Source of the DNA: Delphinapterus leucas
Taxonomy: Eukaryota > Chordata > Mammalia > Artiodactyla > Monodontidae
Assembly: GCF_002288925.2 (NCBI RefSeq)
Contig: NW_022098058.1
Location: 4,416,949 to 4,480,948 of the forward strand
Length of the DNA stretch: 64,000 nt
Reading direction: 5' to 3'
In this document: one piece after another, positions 1 through 44,315 of the stretch
How the letters are laid out: each line of letters begins with the position of its first letter
Numbering within the stretch: position 1 is the first letter of the stretch
The notes under the pieces: model-generated
Told to the model about the DNA's origin: nothing
Databases searched by the model: none
Seen by the model: the letters and a program-made list of their open reading frames with translations, nothing else
Program-made: the position numbers and the translations under genes

Positions 1-2489
1 GCAGGGCTGTCACCCTGGGCCCAGCACTTGCCCAAGTACACCCTGATACTCCTCCAGCCAGACTCCAGAACATCTCCTAGAATGGAACCTGGCCACGCCC
101 CTCCCCTGCTTGTAACTTTAGTGGCCCCTGCTGGCCGCCAGCTGGCCCCCCGGACTCGTAGGCCCTCCTGCCTCCCCTGCCATCCCATCCCGCGGCCCCA
201 GCGCCTCTACGCCAGCCGGCCCTTCCCTCCTTGGACCTGGACCCAGCTGTCCCCCTGCCTAGGCTGGGGAGCTTCCCCACTTCCTGGTCCAAATCTCACT
301 CCTCTGGGCCCCCACAGCACTGGGGCTGGAGCATATTCCCACCTCTCACGGTTATTAGTTTTCCCTTTGTCTGCTGCCTCCTAAGCCTGGGAGCTCCTTG
401 AGGACGGGGACTGTCTAGGATTCATCTCAGTGTCCCCAGCACCCAGCTGAGGCCAAATGTTGCAGTGGGAGGGAAGGAAGAAGGAGGAAGGAAGTGAGGC
501 GGGAGGAGAGGAGGCCGGAAGGAGAGGAGAGTCGGCCTCTCCTTCCCTCTCCCCCCTTGACATTCTCAGCTCAGTCTAAGGCGTCACTCAGCTGTGGTGA
601 CGCAGCCTGTGGGGCTAAGCCAGTGAGGGGAGGTGGCGGGGGGTGCTGCTGACCAAGCAGCACCTCCACGCAGAGGCTTACGAGCTATTTGCGCGCTGTC
701 CCCTAAGCCCTAATCCTGCGTGGCCAAGCAGGAGCCCTACCCCTGGCGTGCCAGAGGGGCTGGCCCGGGGCAGCAGAGACGACCAACCCCAGCGGCCCCG
801 GCGCCACCCCTCACGGCTCCTCACAGCTTGTTCTCAGCCTGGCCAAGAGGGGCAGCGGCTCAGAAGGTTGCCCACACCCGGACTTGGCCCTCGTGTGCTC
901 TGAGCGTCTCTCTAAACCTCCTGACACAGGGGACAAAAGAGCTCAGGCTGGAGGGCTAGCCGCCTGGCCTCCGTTCCGGCTCTGCCGAGGAACATCATTT
1001 CCCCCAGTGGTCAGAGGGGACTGAGGCCTCCTCACGGGGCTGGGAGCAGATGTTCCTTCACTGGGCAAATCTTTACTGAGCACCTACTCTGGGCTGCGAG
1101 CTCAGGTGTAGCCAAGAACAGGCCGAGCTGGCCCTGCCTTCTAGAGAGAGATGGGCCGTCGGTCAGGAGACACATAAGACCGTTGCTAACAGTGATGACT
1201 ACCGAATAGGAAATGAACGTGTGATGGGTGGGTGCCCAGACGTTTAGAGCTGGCAGGGGCTCTCCATGGCTGTGGATCGAACGAGGTTCAGAAGAGGATA
1301 ACGCTTTCAGTAATGCTCACTGATCACCTACAGGAAACTGAGGCACAGGGAAGTGGGGAGGGCTGGGCTACACCTGGCGCTGTGGCCGCAGAGCCTCAGT
1401 CCAGCGAGGGAGGACCGTGAGACCTGTATCGTCAGGCCTGAAGGTCTGTGAGCGCTTTCCCTGGTGGGGAAAGTGGGTCAGGTTTACCATGCAGGTGGGC
1501 GTGGATCCCCGGAGTTTTCTAGCCCCAGCAAACTGAGAGGGGAAGCGGGTCTTCCGGGGCTCTCTTGGCGACCGAGAGCCACAGGCTTGAGCCCAGTGCC
1601 GCCTCCACCACTGCTGCCCAGGCTTGACCAACTCAGTCAGGCCTTTTCCAGCACCCCAGCGCAGCCCTCTTTTGTCATTGGCAGCGTGGTGTGAGTTATG
1701 AAGGGAAGCTCTCCCTGAGAGCCGTCTTTGGGGCAGGAGGGAGATGTGGCCAGGCAGGTTTGTCATATGACCTGGGTGACTCCCTGCCAACTAGGGGCCT
1801 TGGTCTCCCCACCTGCAAAATGCGGCAAGGAGGGGGTCAGAGTAGGTGTCTTTTAATGACCTTCCTGCTCGCTCCATGAGCCTGTTCCTCTGAACAAAAA
1901 GTTTTTTGTTTTTTGTTTTTTTTTTTAGTTTTTTATCATGCGTTACAGAACAGAGCTCCATCACATCAGGGATGGCCTTTAACCCCCCATCTCCTCACCC
2001 TGTGAGTGTGGGATTATTAGACTTTCCTACAGAGGGTGAACCTGAGTCTTAGAGAAGGGAAGCACTTCCTGATGTAACCTAGATCCATCCCCTCAGTCCA
2101 CAAATATTTCTTGAGCACCTATTGTGTGCTAGACCCCAGGGAATACTTCAGTGAACCAAACAGAAATCTCAGCTCGTTCAGTTTCAGGGAAAATGATTTA
2201 CATGCTCCTGCTGTGTGTGGAGCTGGGCTCTGGGGCCCTGTGGTGAGCAGGACAGGCCCCAGCCTACCCCGAGGGACTCAAACATTACAGCCTAGGAGAT
2301 GGACAAAAGACACATGAACAGAATAGGAATTAAAAGCTTCCAGATTGTCATAAGCACTAGGAGGTAACAAGCAAGGTCCTGAGGTCGAGGGTCGAGGGAT
2401 CAGCCCGGCCTGGGCAGGGCTGTGTGGGCTGGTGTTGACCCAGGGTGTCCACTGTCTCTCCTTCTGTCTGGCTACCAAGGGCCGCGTCA

Positions 2490-2560
2490 GAAACTCTTCA
2501 CCTTGACCTCATTAACGACAGGCCTAATTACTGGGCCAAGCGCCTTGCACTTTGAGGGAC
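2490..2560 (+). promoter_or_regulatory. candidate distal rhodopsin enhancer (RER-like)
   Basis: A short A/T-rich island in GC-rich surroundings contains CTCATTAACG (2508-2517) and CCTAATTACT (2523-2532), both containing TAAT-type homeodomain cores as bound by CRX/OTX factors. It lies about 2.2 kb upstream of the RHO TATA box. Mammalian RHO genes have a conserved rhodopsin enhancer region roughly 1.5-2 kb upstream with paired homeodomain sites. The assignment rests on position and core motifs only, because no alignment could be run. Confidence 0.45.
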
Positions 2561-3120
2561 CACCCCCCACCCACCTGCCACGCCTGCCCCTGGCTCATTC
2601 ACCAGCACACATTTCATCAGGCTTCTGTGCGAGAGTCCTGACCCTGCCCGGGGCCTCAGGGGTCTGGAGCCCCAGGTGGGCTGGAGGGAAGGGGGCACAT
2701 TTCTAAGCAGACAGGTGTAGGAAACCCAGGTGGGAAGAGAAACTAGCATGAGGGAACTTAAGTGATGGAAGTCTTGAAGACTGGTACACTTCCCTGGCCG
2801 GCCTTGTATTCCCAGACTCAGGGACTTTGCACTTGCTGTTCTCTCTCCCTGAGCATCTCTACCCCCACAGAACTCCTTCCACCCTTGAGTTCTCAGAGAG
2901 GCCTTCTTGGGCTGCTCTAGACAACCGTGCTCTGGGAGTAAGTTGCCATCTGAACTTACCCTGTTGTTACTGGTTTCATTATTTGTTTGTGGGGCCCTCC
3001 TTGCTCTCACAGAAAGACACTTCCTGCAGGCAGGGCCTTGGTCCTTCTTGTCCACTCTGTCCCCCAGAACTGAGCACCTTGTGTGGATCACAGTAGGTGC
3101 TGGATAAAAATTTGTGGCTG

Positions 3121-3329
3121 GGGGCTTCCCTGGTGGCGCAGTGGTTGAGAGTCTGCCTGCTGATGCAGGGGACACGGGTTCGTGCCCCAGTCCAGGAAGA
3201 TCCCACATGCCGTGGAGCAGCTGGGCCTGTGAGCCATGGTCGCTGAGCCTGCGCGTCGGAGGCTGTGCTCCGCAGCGGGAGCGGCCACAACAGTGAGAGG
3301 CCCGCGTACTGCAAAAAAAAAAAAAAAAT
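3121..3329 (+). repeat. CHR-family SINE, short CHR-2-like form
   Basis: tRNA-derived SINE beginning GGGGCTTCCCTGGTGGCGCA and ending in GCGTACTGC plus an A-tail. The host sequence AATTTGTGGCTGG occurs immediately before the head (to about 3121) and again after the A-tail (to about 3339), a target-site duplication of about 13 bp. This element type is restricted to the cetacean-hippo-ruminant lineage. Confidence 0.9.
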
Positions 3330-4611
3330 TTGTGGCTGGCCCGTGGTCAATGAGCACCTGAAGGCCAGGCTCCCAGTTCACTCCTGGGGGATGTCCTCAC
3401 CATCCTGCTATACATGGGGGCCCTCATTTTCCCCCAGAGCTCATCCCGCTGTCCTGGGACCCACCCTCATGGCATTGCCTATCACCTGGCATCCAAGGCC
3501 CACGGTCCCAACCCAGCCTGACCAGACATCCCGGGTTGCATCCTGTGTGCTGCAGTGTCCACCCAGTCCTGTTTCCGGGGTCCACCTCCCCTTCACGCGG
3601 GGGTACCCAGGACCACGCCTTCCTCGCTCATTGCAGGGATCTGGTGCCTGACACGCGTTTGGCACAGCTCACCTCCTGCAGTCAAGGGCCTTCCTTCCGG
3701 AGCCCCAAGGGCCTCTGTCCCCTCCCTGCTTCGGTCAACCCCCCACCCCCGCTTGGTACCCTCCTCCATCCTCGCTCCCTTCAATCCATCTTTGAGGGCT
3801 TTTGAGCCACCTTTCTGTTGCCAAGATCTGCCCAAGGCACTGCCCCCTACCCCTGGATAAAGCCCCCGGCACTAAGCCCCACCAGAGCTGGCCACATTCC
3901 ACGTGGGCCTCAGGCCTCTGCCCAGCCTTTGTCTTCAGTCTACGCTGTCTTCCCCACTTGGCAACCTGGCACAGTGTCCCCCCTCCCTCAAAACATTATC
4001 TCCCTGGACATCTCTGCAGGTAGGCAGGCTTCCTGCCTGGGCCAGGAGCTGTTCTTCCCACACGGGAGTCTTCCTCAGCCTGTAAGCTCCTCCTTCCTCA
4101 AGCTTCGGCTCCCCAGTGGCCTGCACATAAATGATTGTGGAACGAGTGAGCGAGTGAATTCCAATTCAATGTAACAAATGCTTTTTGAGCTCCTGGGTGA
4201 TGCCGGGCTTGTGTCTGCCATGGGGAGTGCCCTGCCCTTGCGAAGCTCACAACCTGACAGATGGGCTACTCTCAGTATGCGGTTACTGGATGAGCCAGGA
4301 GGTGACTTAGGTGGGGAAGGAATGGGTGAGGGGCTGAGTGAGGGGATGAGAGAATAACCGGCACCTCTGCCCTCTGGGAGCTCATGGTCCATTTGGGAGG
4401 AAGACGAAGTTTGCTTGCACTAAGCCAGAGGGAAGTGGGGGTATGGAGTCAGAGGTCCCAATGTCAGGCCAAGGCCATCAGCTGAGATGACAGAGATTCC
4501 TCGGGGACAGGAGAGTTGGGGGCGGGCCTCCTGCCCTTTCCCAGGGTCCCCAGCACCTCCCTTCCCGGACAGAAGCCTTCTACCTGGAGTCACCTTGGCC
4601 CCTCTTGGAAG

Positions 4612-4720
4612 CCAATTAGGCCCCCAGTTGCAGCAGTGAGGATTAATATGATTAATAACGCCCCCAATCTCGCAGGTGCTGATTCAGCCAGGAGCTTAGG
4701 GAGGGGAGGTCACTTTATAA
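4612..4720 (+). promoter_or_regulatory. RHO: RHO proximal promoter: Ret-1-like, CRX/BAT-1, NRL element and TATA box
   Basis: Read toward the gene: CCAATTAG at 4612-4619 (Ret-1/PCE-1 type homeodomain site), two GATTAAT repeats at 4641-4656 (CRX/BAT-1 type), TGCTGATTCAGCCA at 4677-4690 (extended Maf site, the NRL response element), and TTTATAA at 4714-4720 (TATA). Order and spacing match the known mammalian rod-opsin promoter, where NRL and CRX act together. Transcription should start about 25-30 bp past the TATA, near 4745, giving a 5' UTR of about 100 nt. Confidence 0.92.
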
Positions 4721-4784
4721 GGGCCTGGGGGGGGGGGCGGGTTTCAGAGCCTGGAGTCATCCAGCCGGAGCCCTGCGTGGCTGA

Positions 4785-9819
<5,035 letters not shown>

Positions 9820-10369
9820 GGACTCTGTGGCCAACTGTAGGAGTCTCCCAGCCCCCGCCCCCCACCCCAGCCACCCCATCAGGAGCCGTGCCTGTCGGAA
9901 CCAGGTCACACAGGCTCCCTGAGTTTAAACAAACAAACAGAAAGAGAATTAATGAGAGAAAAATGAGGCTCCTCACTTGGCAGGGACGGCCCAGTCTGGA
10001 GTCCTGATTTCCCAGGGGCCGGTGGGATGTGTACCCCCCTTTCCCCCCAAACTCATCTCTCAGGCACACGAGAACTCTTGCTCTGGAAAAGTGTCCCAGC
10101 TTAGGGATAAGTGTGTAGCACAGAGTGGGCACATAGTAGGTGCTTAATAAATGCTAGATGGTTGAAGGAAGGAATGAATGGAGACATGAATGGAGAGATG
10201 AATGGGCAGGGAGAGCATATCTATCCTCTCAAAACCATGTTAGCAGCAGCAGCTCACCCTTGTCTGATGCCCTTGAGCAGTTGTTTTCCTCCTTGGGCCT
10301 CACTTTCTTGCCCCATAAAGTGGAAATTCCAAATCCCCCACACAGCTGCTGTGAAGATCAAATGAGATT

Positions 10370-10404
10370 GTGTGTGTGCGTGTGCGTGTGTGTATGTGTG
10401 TGTG
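10370..10404. repeat. TG/CG microsatellite in RHO 3' UTR
   Basis: Imperfect run of alternating purine-pyrimidine dinucleotides, about 35 bp, mostly TG with CG interruptions. Confidence 0.85.
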
Positions 10405-11179
10405 AGCACTTTGTAAATGGTAAGGAGCTGTACAGGCTGTAGTTAACATTATAAATAATATCAATGAATGTAATTAATTCATTGCTATGATCATCTCCTC
10501 TTGATAGTGACCATTTTGAGATTGGGCAAGGCCCTGAGCAACCAGCCTCAGCAGGTTTATAAAAATGAGCCAGACGTCAAGGCCAGACCAGGGCTGGGTG
10601 TTGGGCCACGGGAGGGACAGTCAAGGAAATGCAGAACGCAGTCATCAGGACTGAAAAAACAGCGGGGGTTCAGAGTGTGGGACTGAGGCCCGGGGATCTC
10701 ACCTCCAGCATGGAGCCCCGGGACTAGGGCCACCCCTTTTCAGTGTGGCCCATGGAGAGACAGGCCTTTCTCTCAGCTTCCAGAAACCACTTGTTCTCCT
10801 CCCCAGCACTCAGGCTGCAGCATCTCTGGGCCAGTATGGAGCTTCTAGAAGCCATGCTTACCTGCCCACATTTAATGGGGAGCTGGGTCCCCAATGTCAC
10901 CCTTGTCTCAAAGAGCTTAGAAACAAAGAATGGGAAATCTGGCTGGGCCCACCTTCCCTGGGGATGTCCACAGGTCTCAGATTTCAGCTCCCTTGCTGGG
11001 CGAGCCTTCCGCGGCTCCAGTCCATTCTGCACTGTGGAGAGTCCTTGCTGTGAAACTGGCTGGGACGCTGGGGCATCGAAACTGAGCTGCTTCGGCAACT
11101 GCCCCTGCTCCTCCGCGTAACCAAAGCTGGAAGCTCTACCTCTCCCCAGCTCTGCCTGGAGACGAAGGCAAATTGGGGT

Positions 11180-11185
11180 ATTAAA
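11180..11185 (+). terminator. RHO: candidate RHO poly(A) signal ATTAAA
   Basis: ATTAAA is the commonest variant poly(A) hexamer and is followed 18-40 nt later by GTTGATGGTGGTGGTTTGTG, a good GU-rich downstream element. Confidence 0.55.
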
Positions 11186-14100
11186 AGCTCAGCTCCTATA
11201 CCTGGTGTTGATGGTGGTGGTTTGTGTCACTCTCAAGCTCTTTATCTGCAGGATGGATTGGAACAGGGCGGCGTCCACCTGACCCTTGACCCTGGGTTGC
11301 CTGGTTTGGGCAACTGTCAGAGCCCCCTGGGAGTACGAGGTGGGGGGAGCAGGCCCAGGAATGAGAAAAGTCCCCAACTTTGGAGTCACAGAGATCCAGG
11401 TGACCCGTGAAACTGCAAGCAAGTTTTGTCACCTCTCTGAGCCTCCTTATGTGCAAAAAGGAATCTTAAAGCTGACCTTGATGGGATCTGATGAGCTTTC
11501 AGTATGCAGCCAACCTGCTTCCTGGACACAGCAGACAGTGGGAGACTTTTGGCATTACCGGAGCCTTGGCTCAGAGCTGGCCCTACCAGGGACCTCATCT
11601 CCAAGGGGAATGGGATGGAGATGTAGCTCCCAAATTACCCTCATCCTCCAAGGTAGGAAAGGGCGGCAGGAGCCTGAGAAGGAAGATCTCCAGTGCCATG
11701 GAGGGACTGGAGCGGGTAATGGCTGGGGTCTCTATTGTTGCCCCTCTTAACTCTGTCTCCCTAGGTGATGTCGGTCAGGATTACTTTGGCTGCAAGTGAC
11801 AGGAAATCCCACTCAATAGCACTGAAGCTAAAGGGAAAAATTATTGGCTCCCAGAAATGAAACTCTCAGGGCATCAGGCACAGCTGGATGCAGTTGCTTG
11901 GATGATGTTAATCTGGCTTGTACGTCTCCGCTCTGGCTGCACTTTCCTCTGTGTTGGCTTCATGCAAGGCTGACTGTTCTCAAGAGGTGGCATAAAGGCC
12001 ACCAGCAGTTCCAGGCTCTGCAAGGCCTACAGAAAGTGGTCTTCCCTTTCTCATCTGTTCCAGCACAGTTCCCAGGTAGGGCTCTCGTCGGCCAGGCCTG
12101 GGTCACCTGCTAGCCCCTAAGCCTATGATCAGGCTGGGATGGGGATTCATCCTCTGACTGGCCAGACCTGGGTTACCTGCTTGCCTCTGCAGCCAAAGGT
12201 AGAGTTAACCCCACAGAAACCAAATGGTCTGAGGGCAGGGACAGGAAGGAGCCCAAAGAAAACCTCAGGGGCTTGTTTCTAGAGGAGGAGGGCCAGAGAC
12301 AGCGTGGCCAGAACCAACAGCGGGCCAGAGGGGAGGGACTCTATGTCGGTGACGCCCAGCTAGTGCAGCCTCCCCCCACAGCGGGGACCCGCACAGAAGA
12401 TTCCCACGGGGCCCCCATTTCAGATGCCGAGTCGGGCCAGGCACGGCAGCGGGAGAGACAGTAGCATTTCAGCTCGTCTGCCTTGCAGGCAGCCCTGTCC
12501 TCTCACTCCCACACCCCAGTCAACTTATTCTGAGGATTCAGCCTCACATCCAGAGAAAAAATTTACTCTAAAACCAGAACATTCGCTGGCTTTTCCTGAT
12601 AGAGAGAAAAGCCCCCTTACTTCCTTAATTTATAATTGATTTGACAGCCACTGATGGGGAACCCGCCATAAATAAAGGCAAAGAGCTGCTGACTGAGGCT
12701 GGGGAGAGGGTGTTACCCAGCTCATGTCCAGGATCCAGGAAGCCAGCAGGTTTATGGAGTGCCTGTTGTGTACAATCGTATCTTCACTCAACCCAATCTA
12801 AGGAAGCTGACCCTAGGCCAGGACGTGCCGGGGACTCAGAGATGGATTGGAGGGAGCAAGTCTCTGGGCTGTGACCTGGCCAGCATCAGGGCCACAGAGC
12901 TCTCTCACCTCTGATTTTGCCTCTGGGAGGAGAGCGCGTGAACCTCCACCCCAAGGCAGCAGGGCCTGATGACAGCCTGCCCCTTGCCCTCTAGTAGAGA
13001 CATGTGTTCCACATACCCCAAAGTGCCCCTGGGAGACAGTGGGTGCCCTTCCCAGCTGTGTGACCTCAGGCCAAATCCTTGAACCTCACTAGGGCTCAGG
13101 CCCCTCAGCTTTAAAGGGGAGAATCAATCATCCCAGTTGGTAGAATTGTCTAAAAGGACTGAGATTATTGATACAAGAGATGAGGTGCATAATAGGCATT
13201 CAATAAATGTGAGTTCCCTTCCCAGAGACATGACCAAGTTCAAAGGAGCACCTCCTGTTATAGTGAGAGATAGATGTATAGAGAGGTTAAAATAATGGAG
13301 GTGTCTCAGGAAAGGGGGAAGCAAGTGCTAACTGCCCCCAGTATTCATTCCCTTTCTTTCTTTTAGTATTATCAGCCCAAGTTCTAGCTAGGCACCTCGC
13401 CACCCAGCACAAGACTGCATCTCCCAGCTTTCCCTGCATCTGCGATGGCATTTAGGTGACATTAAGGCCTAGCCAGAGGACTATAATCAGAAGTGATATG
13501 TGCAGCCTCTGGGTTGTGCATTTCAGAGAATGGAGGTGTCCACCATGTCCTCTCTTCTTTCCTTCCTGGTGGCTAGAATGTGGTCATGATGACCAGCACT
13601 GCAACAGCTTCTTGGATCATGAGGTAGAATCTGTGGGCAGATAATGGCAGAGCATCAAGAAAGAAGGAGCCTGGGTCTCCCATGCTGCCTCACCAGCCCT
13701 GCACAACCGAGAGTTGAGGGGTTTCATGACAGAACAGTCTCCTGGTTTCATGTTGAAGCCACTGTTATTTTGGAGTCAGGGATGGTTTCTTAACTAAAGC
13801 AGAGAGCTTCCAGGTTGTAGCCCAGGGTCTGGACTTAGGGAGACCTGATGCAGGTCCTCTCTGAACTTTAGCTTTTTCACGTATAAATATAACAGTGAAT
13901 ATAAAATATGTGGACATTGAACATGGCAGCTCTTTCTACCCTACCCTCTATGCATTTATTGACCTAAAGTCACAGATGTCCTCACGCTACAGGGGTTAGA
14001 GTTAACACAAAACGGGCACTGCTTCAAAGAGTTTAGAACTGAAACCTGCAGGACTGTAAGTTCACACATAGGAGGACCTCATTCAACGTTACAAGATGGC

Positions 14101-15609
14101 AACAAAAGTTTTTGGCAAAACTTACATTTCGTACAGGCCTCAGTAAACACGTCTCATGAGTACACGACGGAACCTGTCCTCTCTCCAGAAACCTGATCCT
14201 CACAATTACCATTTCCCTGTGAAAAGGCAATCCTCTAGAAGAATTTTTAGATCACGCAGCACATTTTAGAACTTCTTCCCTGCAAATGCAAAACTCTGTC
14301 CTGGCACAGCCCTGGAGCAGGGTTTCAGATGAAGCTCGTGGGAATGTTTGTATCACTGAGTCTTTCTCTACTTCTCAGTTCTTGGAAATGTGATCAAAAT
14401 TGCTGCCCCCATTGGCACCAGCTTCCATGTGCCTCTTTGCCTCATTTCATCTCCTGCTCTAGATGGTTCTCGCAGATGGTTTTCAGGCCTCCCTCCACTC
14501 AGCCAAGCTGGGTTCTGGCACTGGGGCTTCCACAGCAATGGGTGCTGAGAACCTACTGCGTGCCAGGTGCTGTGCTGGGCACCAGGGAACACCACCAGGA
14601 ACAAGACAGACACAGCCCTGCCCACCCCCACTCCCTCTCAGAGCTCAAGGAGACAGGTAAGGCAGTGTTTTAACTTGGGGTGCTAGAGGCTCCCACAGAG
14701 CAAGTTGAGGGGCTGCTGGCAACACAAGGGGGGGCCCCGAACATCCTAGGGTGTCAGGGAGGGCTTTTCCGAGGAAGCGATGCCTACACTGAGGCCAAAA
14801 GGATGAGTGAGAAGTGGTCCAGAGAAGGTAGGTGGAGATAAAGGAGGGCCTTCTAGGAAGAGTGTATCAGCTAGCTTATGCCGTGTGACAAACAACCCCC
14901 AAATCTCATGCTTCAAACAACACACCATGTATTGCTGCTTGTGACTCTGTGGGTCAGCCAGGTGATCTGGACCAATCTTGGCTGATCTCTGCTGGGCTCA
15001 TTCAAGCATCTGTGGTCAGCTGGAGGGCTGGCTAGTGGGCCAGCTGTGGGCTGGGTGACAGGGGAGACTGGGCCATGGGATGCTCAGCATCCAGAAGCCT
15101 TGTTCACATGGGACTGGGACTGGACATCATTTCCACCATGCAGGGTTGGTCAAAGCAAGTCATAAGGCGAGCTCAGATTCAAGGCATGTAGGAGGAGCTG
15201 CAAACTTATACTGCAAATGGGCATGGATATGGACAGGGGTGAAAAACTGGGGCCATTGTGACATCAATCTAACAGATACACGCACAGAGGAAACACAAAG
15301 GGGAAAACCCAGCTCTCAACACCTAACCAGTTCCAAGAGCCTCATTGTGGTTGGACTGTGGGTTTCCGGGGGAAGGAGGCTCCATAAGACAGAGGTCAAG
15401 CTTTTACCCATGGCAGTGGGGAGCCATGAAGGGTGCTAGGCAGGGCAGTGATACCCAGTTTCACTTTAGAACACTTTGCCTCCCTCAATCCAGACCTCTG
15501 GTGATGGAGAGTCCCCTGGAAAAATCCCAACAATAGGACTACAGAGAGAAAACTGCAAGTCTGTTCTAAACCTGTCCCCTTCAAATCCTACACCCTCCTC
15601 AGAGGTAAC

Positions 15610-15664
15610 CACTGCTATTACCTTTCAGACCTTCTTCTGTGGCTTCACTTACACACACACACAC

Positions 15665-15705
<41 letters not shown>

Positions 15706-16580
15706 TTCTGTCTTCTCAGAAGTGGGGACATATTCCACAGATACTTTCTGTTTTATTTCATTTTCACTGCTGTGTACTATTCCACCGTGTGAACAGATCA
15801 CAGTTTATTTGTCCAATCTCCCCTTGGTGGACATTTAGATTGTTTTGAATTTTTGCTAAGATTGCAGTGTATCAGTGTAAGAGTTCCTCTCAGATTTATA
15901 CCCAGAATGACATGGATGGGATGTGGCACGAATCCATCTTAGTTGTATTAGACGTTACTCAATTCTTTCTATGTGGCCACCAACTTACCTTCCCGACAGC
16001 TGTGCCTTTCTTCACATCCTAGACACGCAGTATTGATGGGCATTTAAATATTTGTCATTCTACTGGGTGTGAAATACCACCTCATCCTTGTTTTAATCCA
16101 TCTCGTCATTTTAAATGGCACAGAGTATTCTGCAGTAAGGGTGTAATTCAGCCAGAGCCTGAGTGATTCATTTGGAACTTCTTTTTTTTTTCCTTTTCCA
16201 AATAATGCAGCAATTATTTCTTTTCCGACTAATGCACTCCTAGGAGAGAGAAGTGGAGTGCTGGGCTCAAGGGAATACCTTTTCCAAGTAGGCTGCACCC
16301 AATTTATGCCCCTGGAAGAGGCAATGATGGCCTGGTTCCCTGCATCCTTGTCAATGCTTTGTCTTCAATTTTTATCAATGTGATGAGAAAATAGTATCTC
16401 ATCATTGTTTCAATTTAAAATTTCCTGAGTGTCAAAGAAGTCGAAGATATTTTCCTGTGCTTATCAGCCTTTCTGATAAATCAATATTCTTTGTTTATTT
16501 TCCCAGAGGACATTGTCCTTATTTATGGAGACTTTTGGGAAGTAATTTAAAAATTGCTCATTCATCCCTTAAAAATTCTT
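15610..16580. repeat. old L1M-like LINE fragment
   Basis: Contains phrases typical of antisense ancient L1 sequence, for example a region describing gtgtactattccac then ttgtccaat and ggacatttagattg. Strongly diverged, without a poly(A) end or target duplication; boundaries are approximate. Confidence 0.5.
15650..15702. repeat. CA microsatellite
   Basis: About 26 CA units with one CG interruption. Confidence 0.95.
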
Positions 16581-16967
16581 TCTTATAAAACAAAACAAAA
16601 GGAGGCCACAGGTTGACCTGGGGTGTCTGTTCCAGGTAAACCCACTGGTCGGCCCCCAACTGCTACTTCCTGAGTCACCAAGGCCAGCAGTGGCCTGGGA
16701 ACAGGAGTGGACACTGGGGCAGTGGGATTGGAGGGCTTCAGCAGCTACCTCCACAGCCCAGGTGTGCCCAGTTCCCCATCAGCACTCCAGGTTCTGCTGA
16801 GCAGAGGGCGTGGGAGGGATCAAGCATCTCAGCCCCCATCATTTTGCCATGGGGGCTGAGACCCAGAGAAGTCAAGCGATACACCCAAGCTCACATAGGA
16901 GCAGGTGGCCCGGCTGAAGCATCGGCACACAAGGCAGGGCTGCAGGGCCCCCTCTCAGCTTTCCTGC

Positions 16968-17043
16968 CCAATCAGCGGCTCAGAGACTCCAGCCCAATCA
17001 GGGGCTAATTGGAGTGGTGGGGCCGGGCCTGCTGGTATGTAAG
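16968..17043 (+). promoter_or_regulatory. H1-8: H1-8 proximal promoter: two CCAAT boxes and weak TATA-like site
   Basis: CCAATCAG occurs twice, at 16968-16975 and 16994-17001, and TATGTAAG lies at 17036-17043, 63 bp before the ATG. Paired CCAAT boxes upstream of a TATA-like site suit a histone-family promoter. The start site is inferred to lie near 17065. Confidence 0.6.
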
Positions 17044-17105
17044 GCGAGCAGGCAGGCCTGGGGGCCTCACGCCTGGGTAGGGGGCCATCTGCATCTGCCT
17101 GTGAA

Positions 17106-44205
<27,100 letters not shown>

Positions 44206-44315
44206 AGGCGGGGTGGAGACAGACTGAGATTCTACTTTTTTATTCCCCTAAAAACTATCACTCTATTTCACTGTAACCTATTTATCAATAAAGACTTTTT
44301 CCCCCACAAATTGGT
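44206..44315 (+). terminator. H1-8: H1-8 3' UTR with AATAAA
   Basis: AATAAA at 44287-44292, 82 nt after the stop, then a T-rich stretch. The transcript is therefore polyadenylated, unlike replication-dependent histones; no histone stem-loop is seen. Confidence 0.88.

Larger units (their letters stand above)
1..4600. other. RHO upstream non-coding region
   Basis: No coding exon is recognisable here. The neighbouring mammalian gene on this side, IFT122, does not reach into the window as far as I can see. The stretch contains ordinary unique sequence, a T-rich run near 1900-1925, one CHR SINE (3121-3329) and a homeodomain-rich candidate enhancer (2490-2560). Open frames in this interval have no recognisable domains, and several cross the SINE. 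Confidence 0.7.
9820..11205 (+). other. RHO: RHO 3' UTR (extent inferred)
   Basis: Non-coding sequence after the stop. AATAAA at about 10147 sits in a MIR-like stretch and could serve as an early poly(A) signal. A better candidate is ATTAAA at 11180-11185, followed at 11203-11228 by a GT-rich element. The resulting UTR of about 1.4 kb is in the range known for mammalian RHO transcripts. The exact end cannot be proven from sequence. Confidence 0.6.
11206..16960. other. RHO to H1-8 intergenic region
   Basis: No coding exon recognised on either strand. It contains a CA microsatellite (15650-15702), a diverged stretch at about 14860-15250 that resembles an old interspersed repeat I cannot name, and LINE-like A/T-rich sequence at about 15610-16580. 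The last 250 bp become GC-rich and lead into the H1-8 promoter. Confidence 0.7.

Noticed and set aside
2528..3208. A 226-residue minus-strand open frame upstream of RHO
   Set aside because: Part of it is antisense CHR SINE, there is no domain signature, and similar peptide sequence recurs at every SINE of this type in the window.
1..4600. 3' end of IFT122 as the expected left neighbour of RHO
   Set aside because: No IFT122-like exon or UTR landmark could be recognised on the plus strand; in other mammals it ends several kilobases farther away.
10147..10152. AATAAA as the main RHO poly(A) site
   Set aside because: It lies in a MIR-like stretch and is followed by no clear GU-rich element. It may be used as an early site, but ATTAAA at 11180 has the better context.
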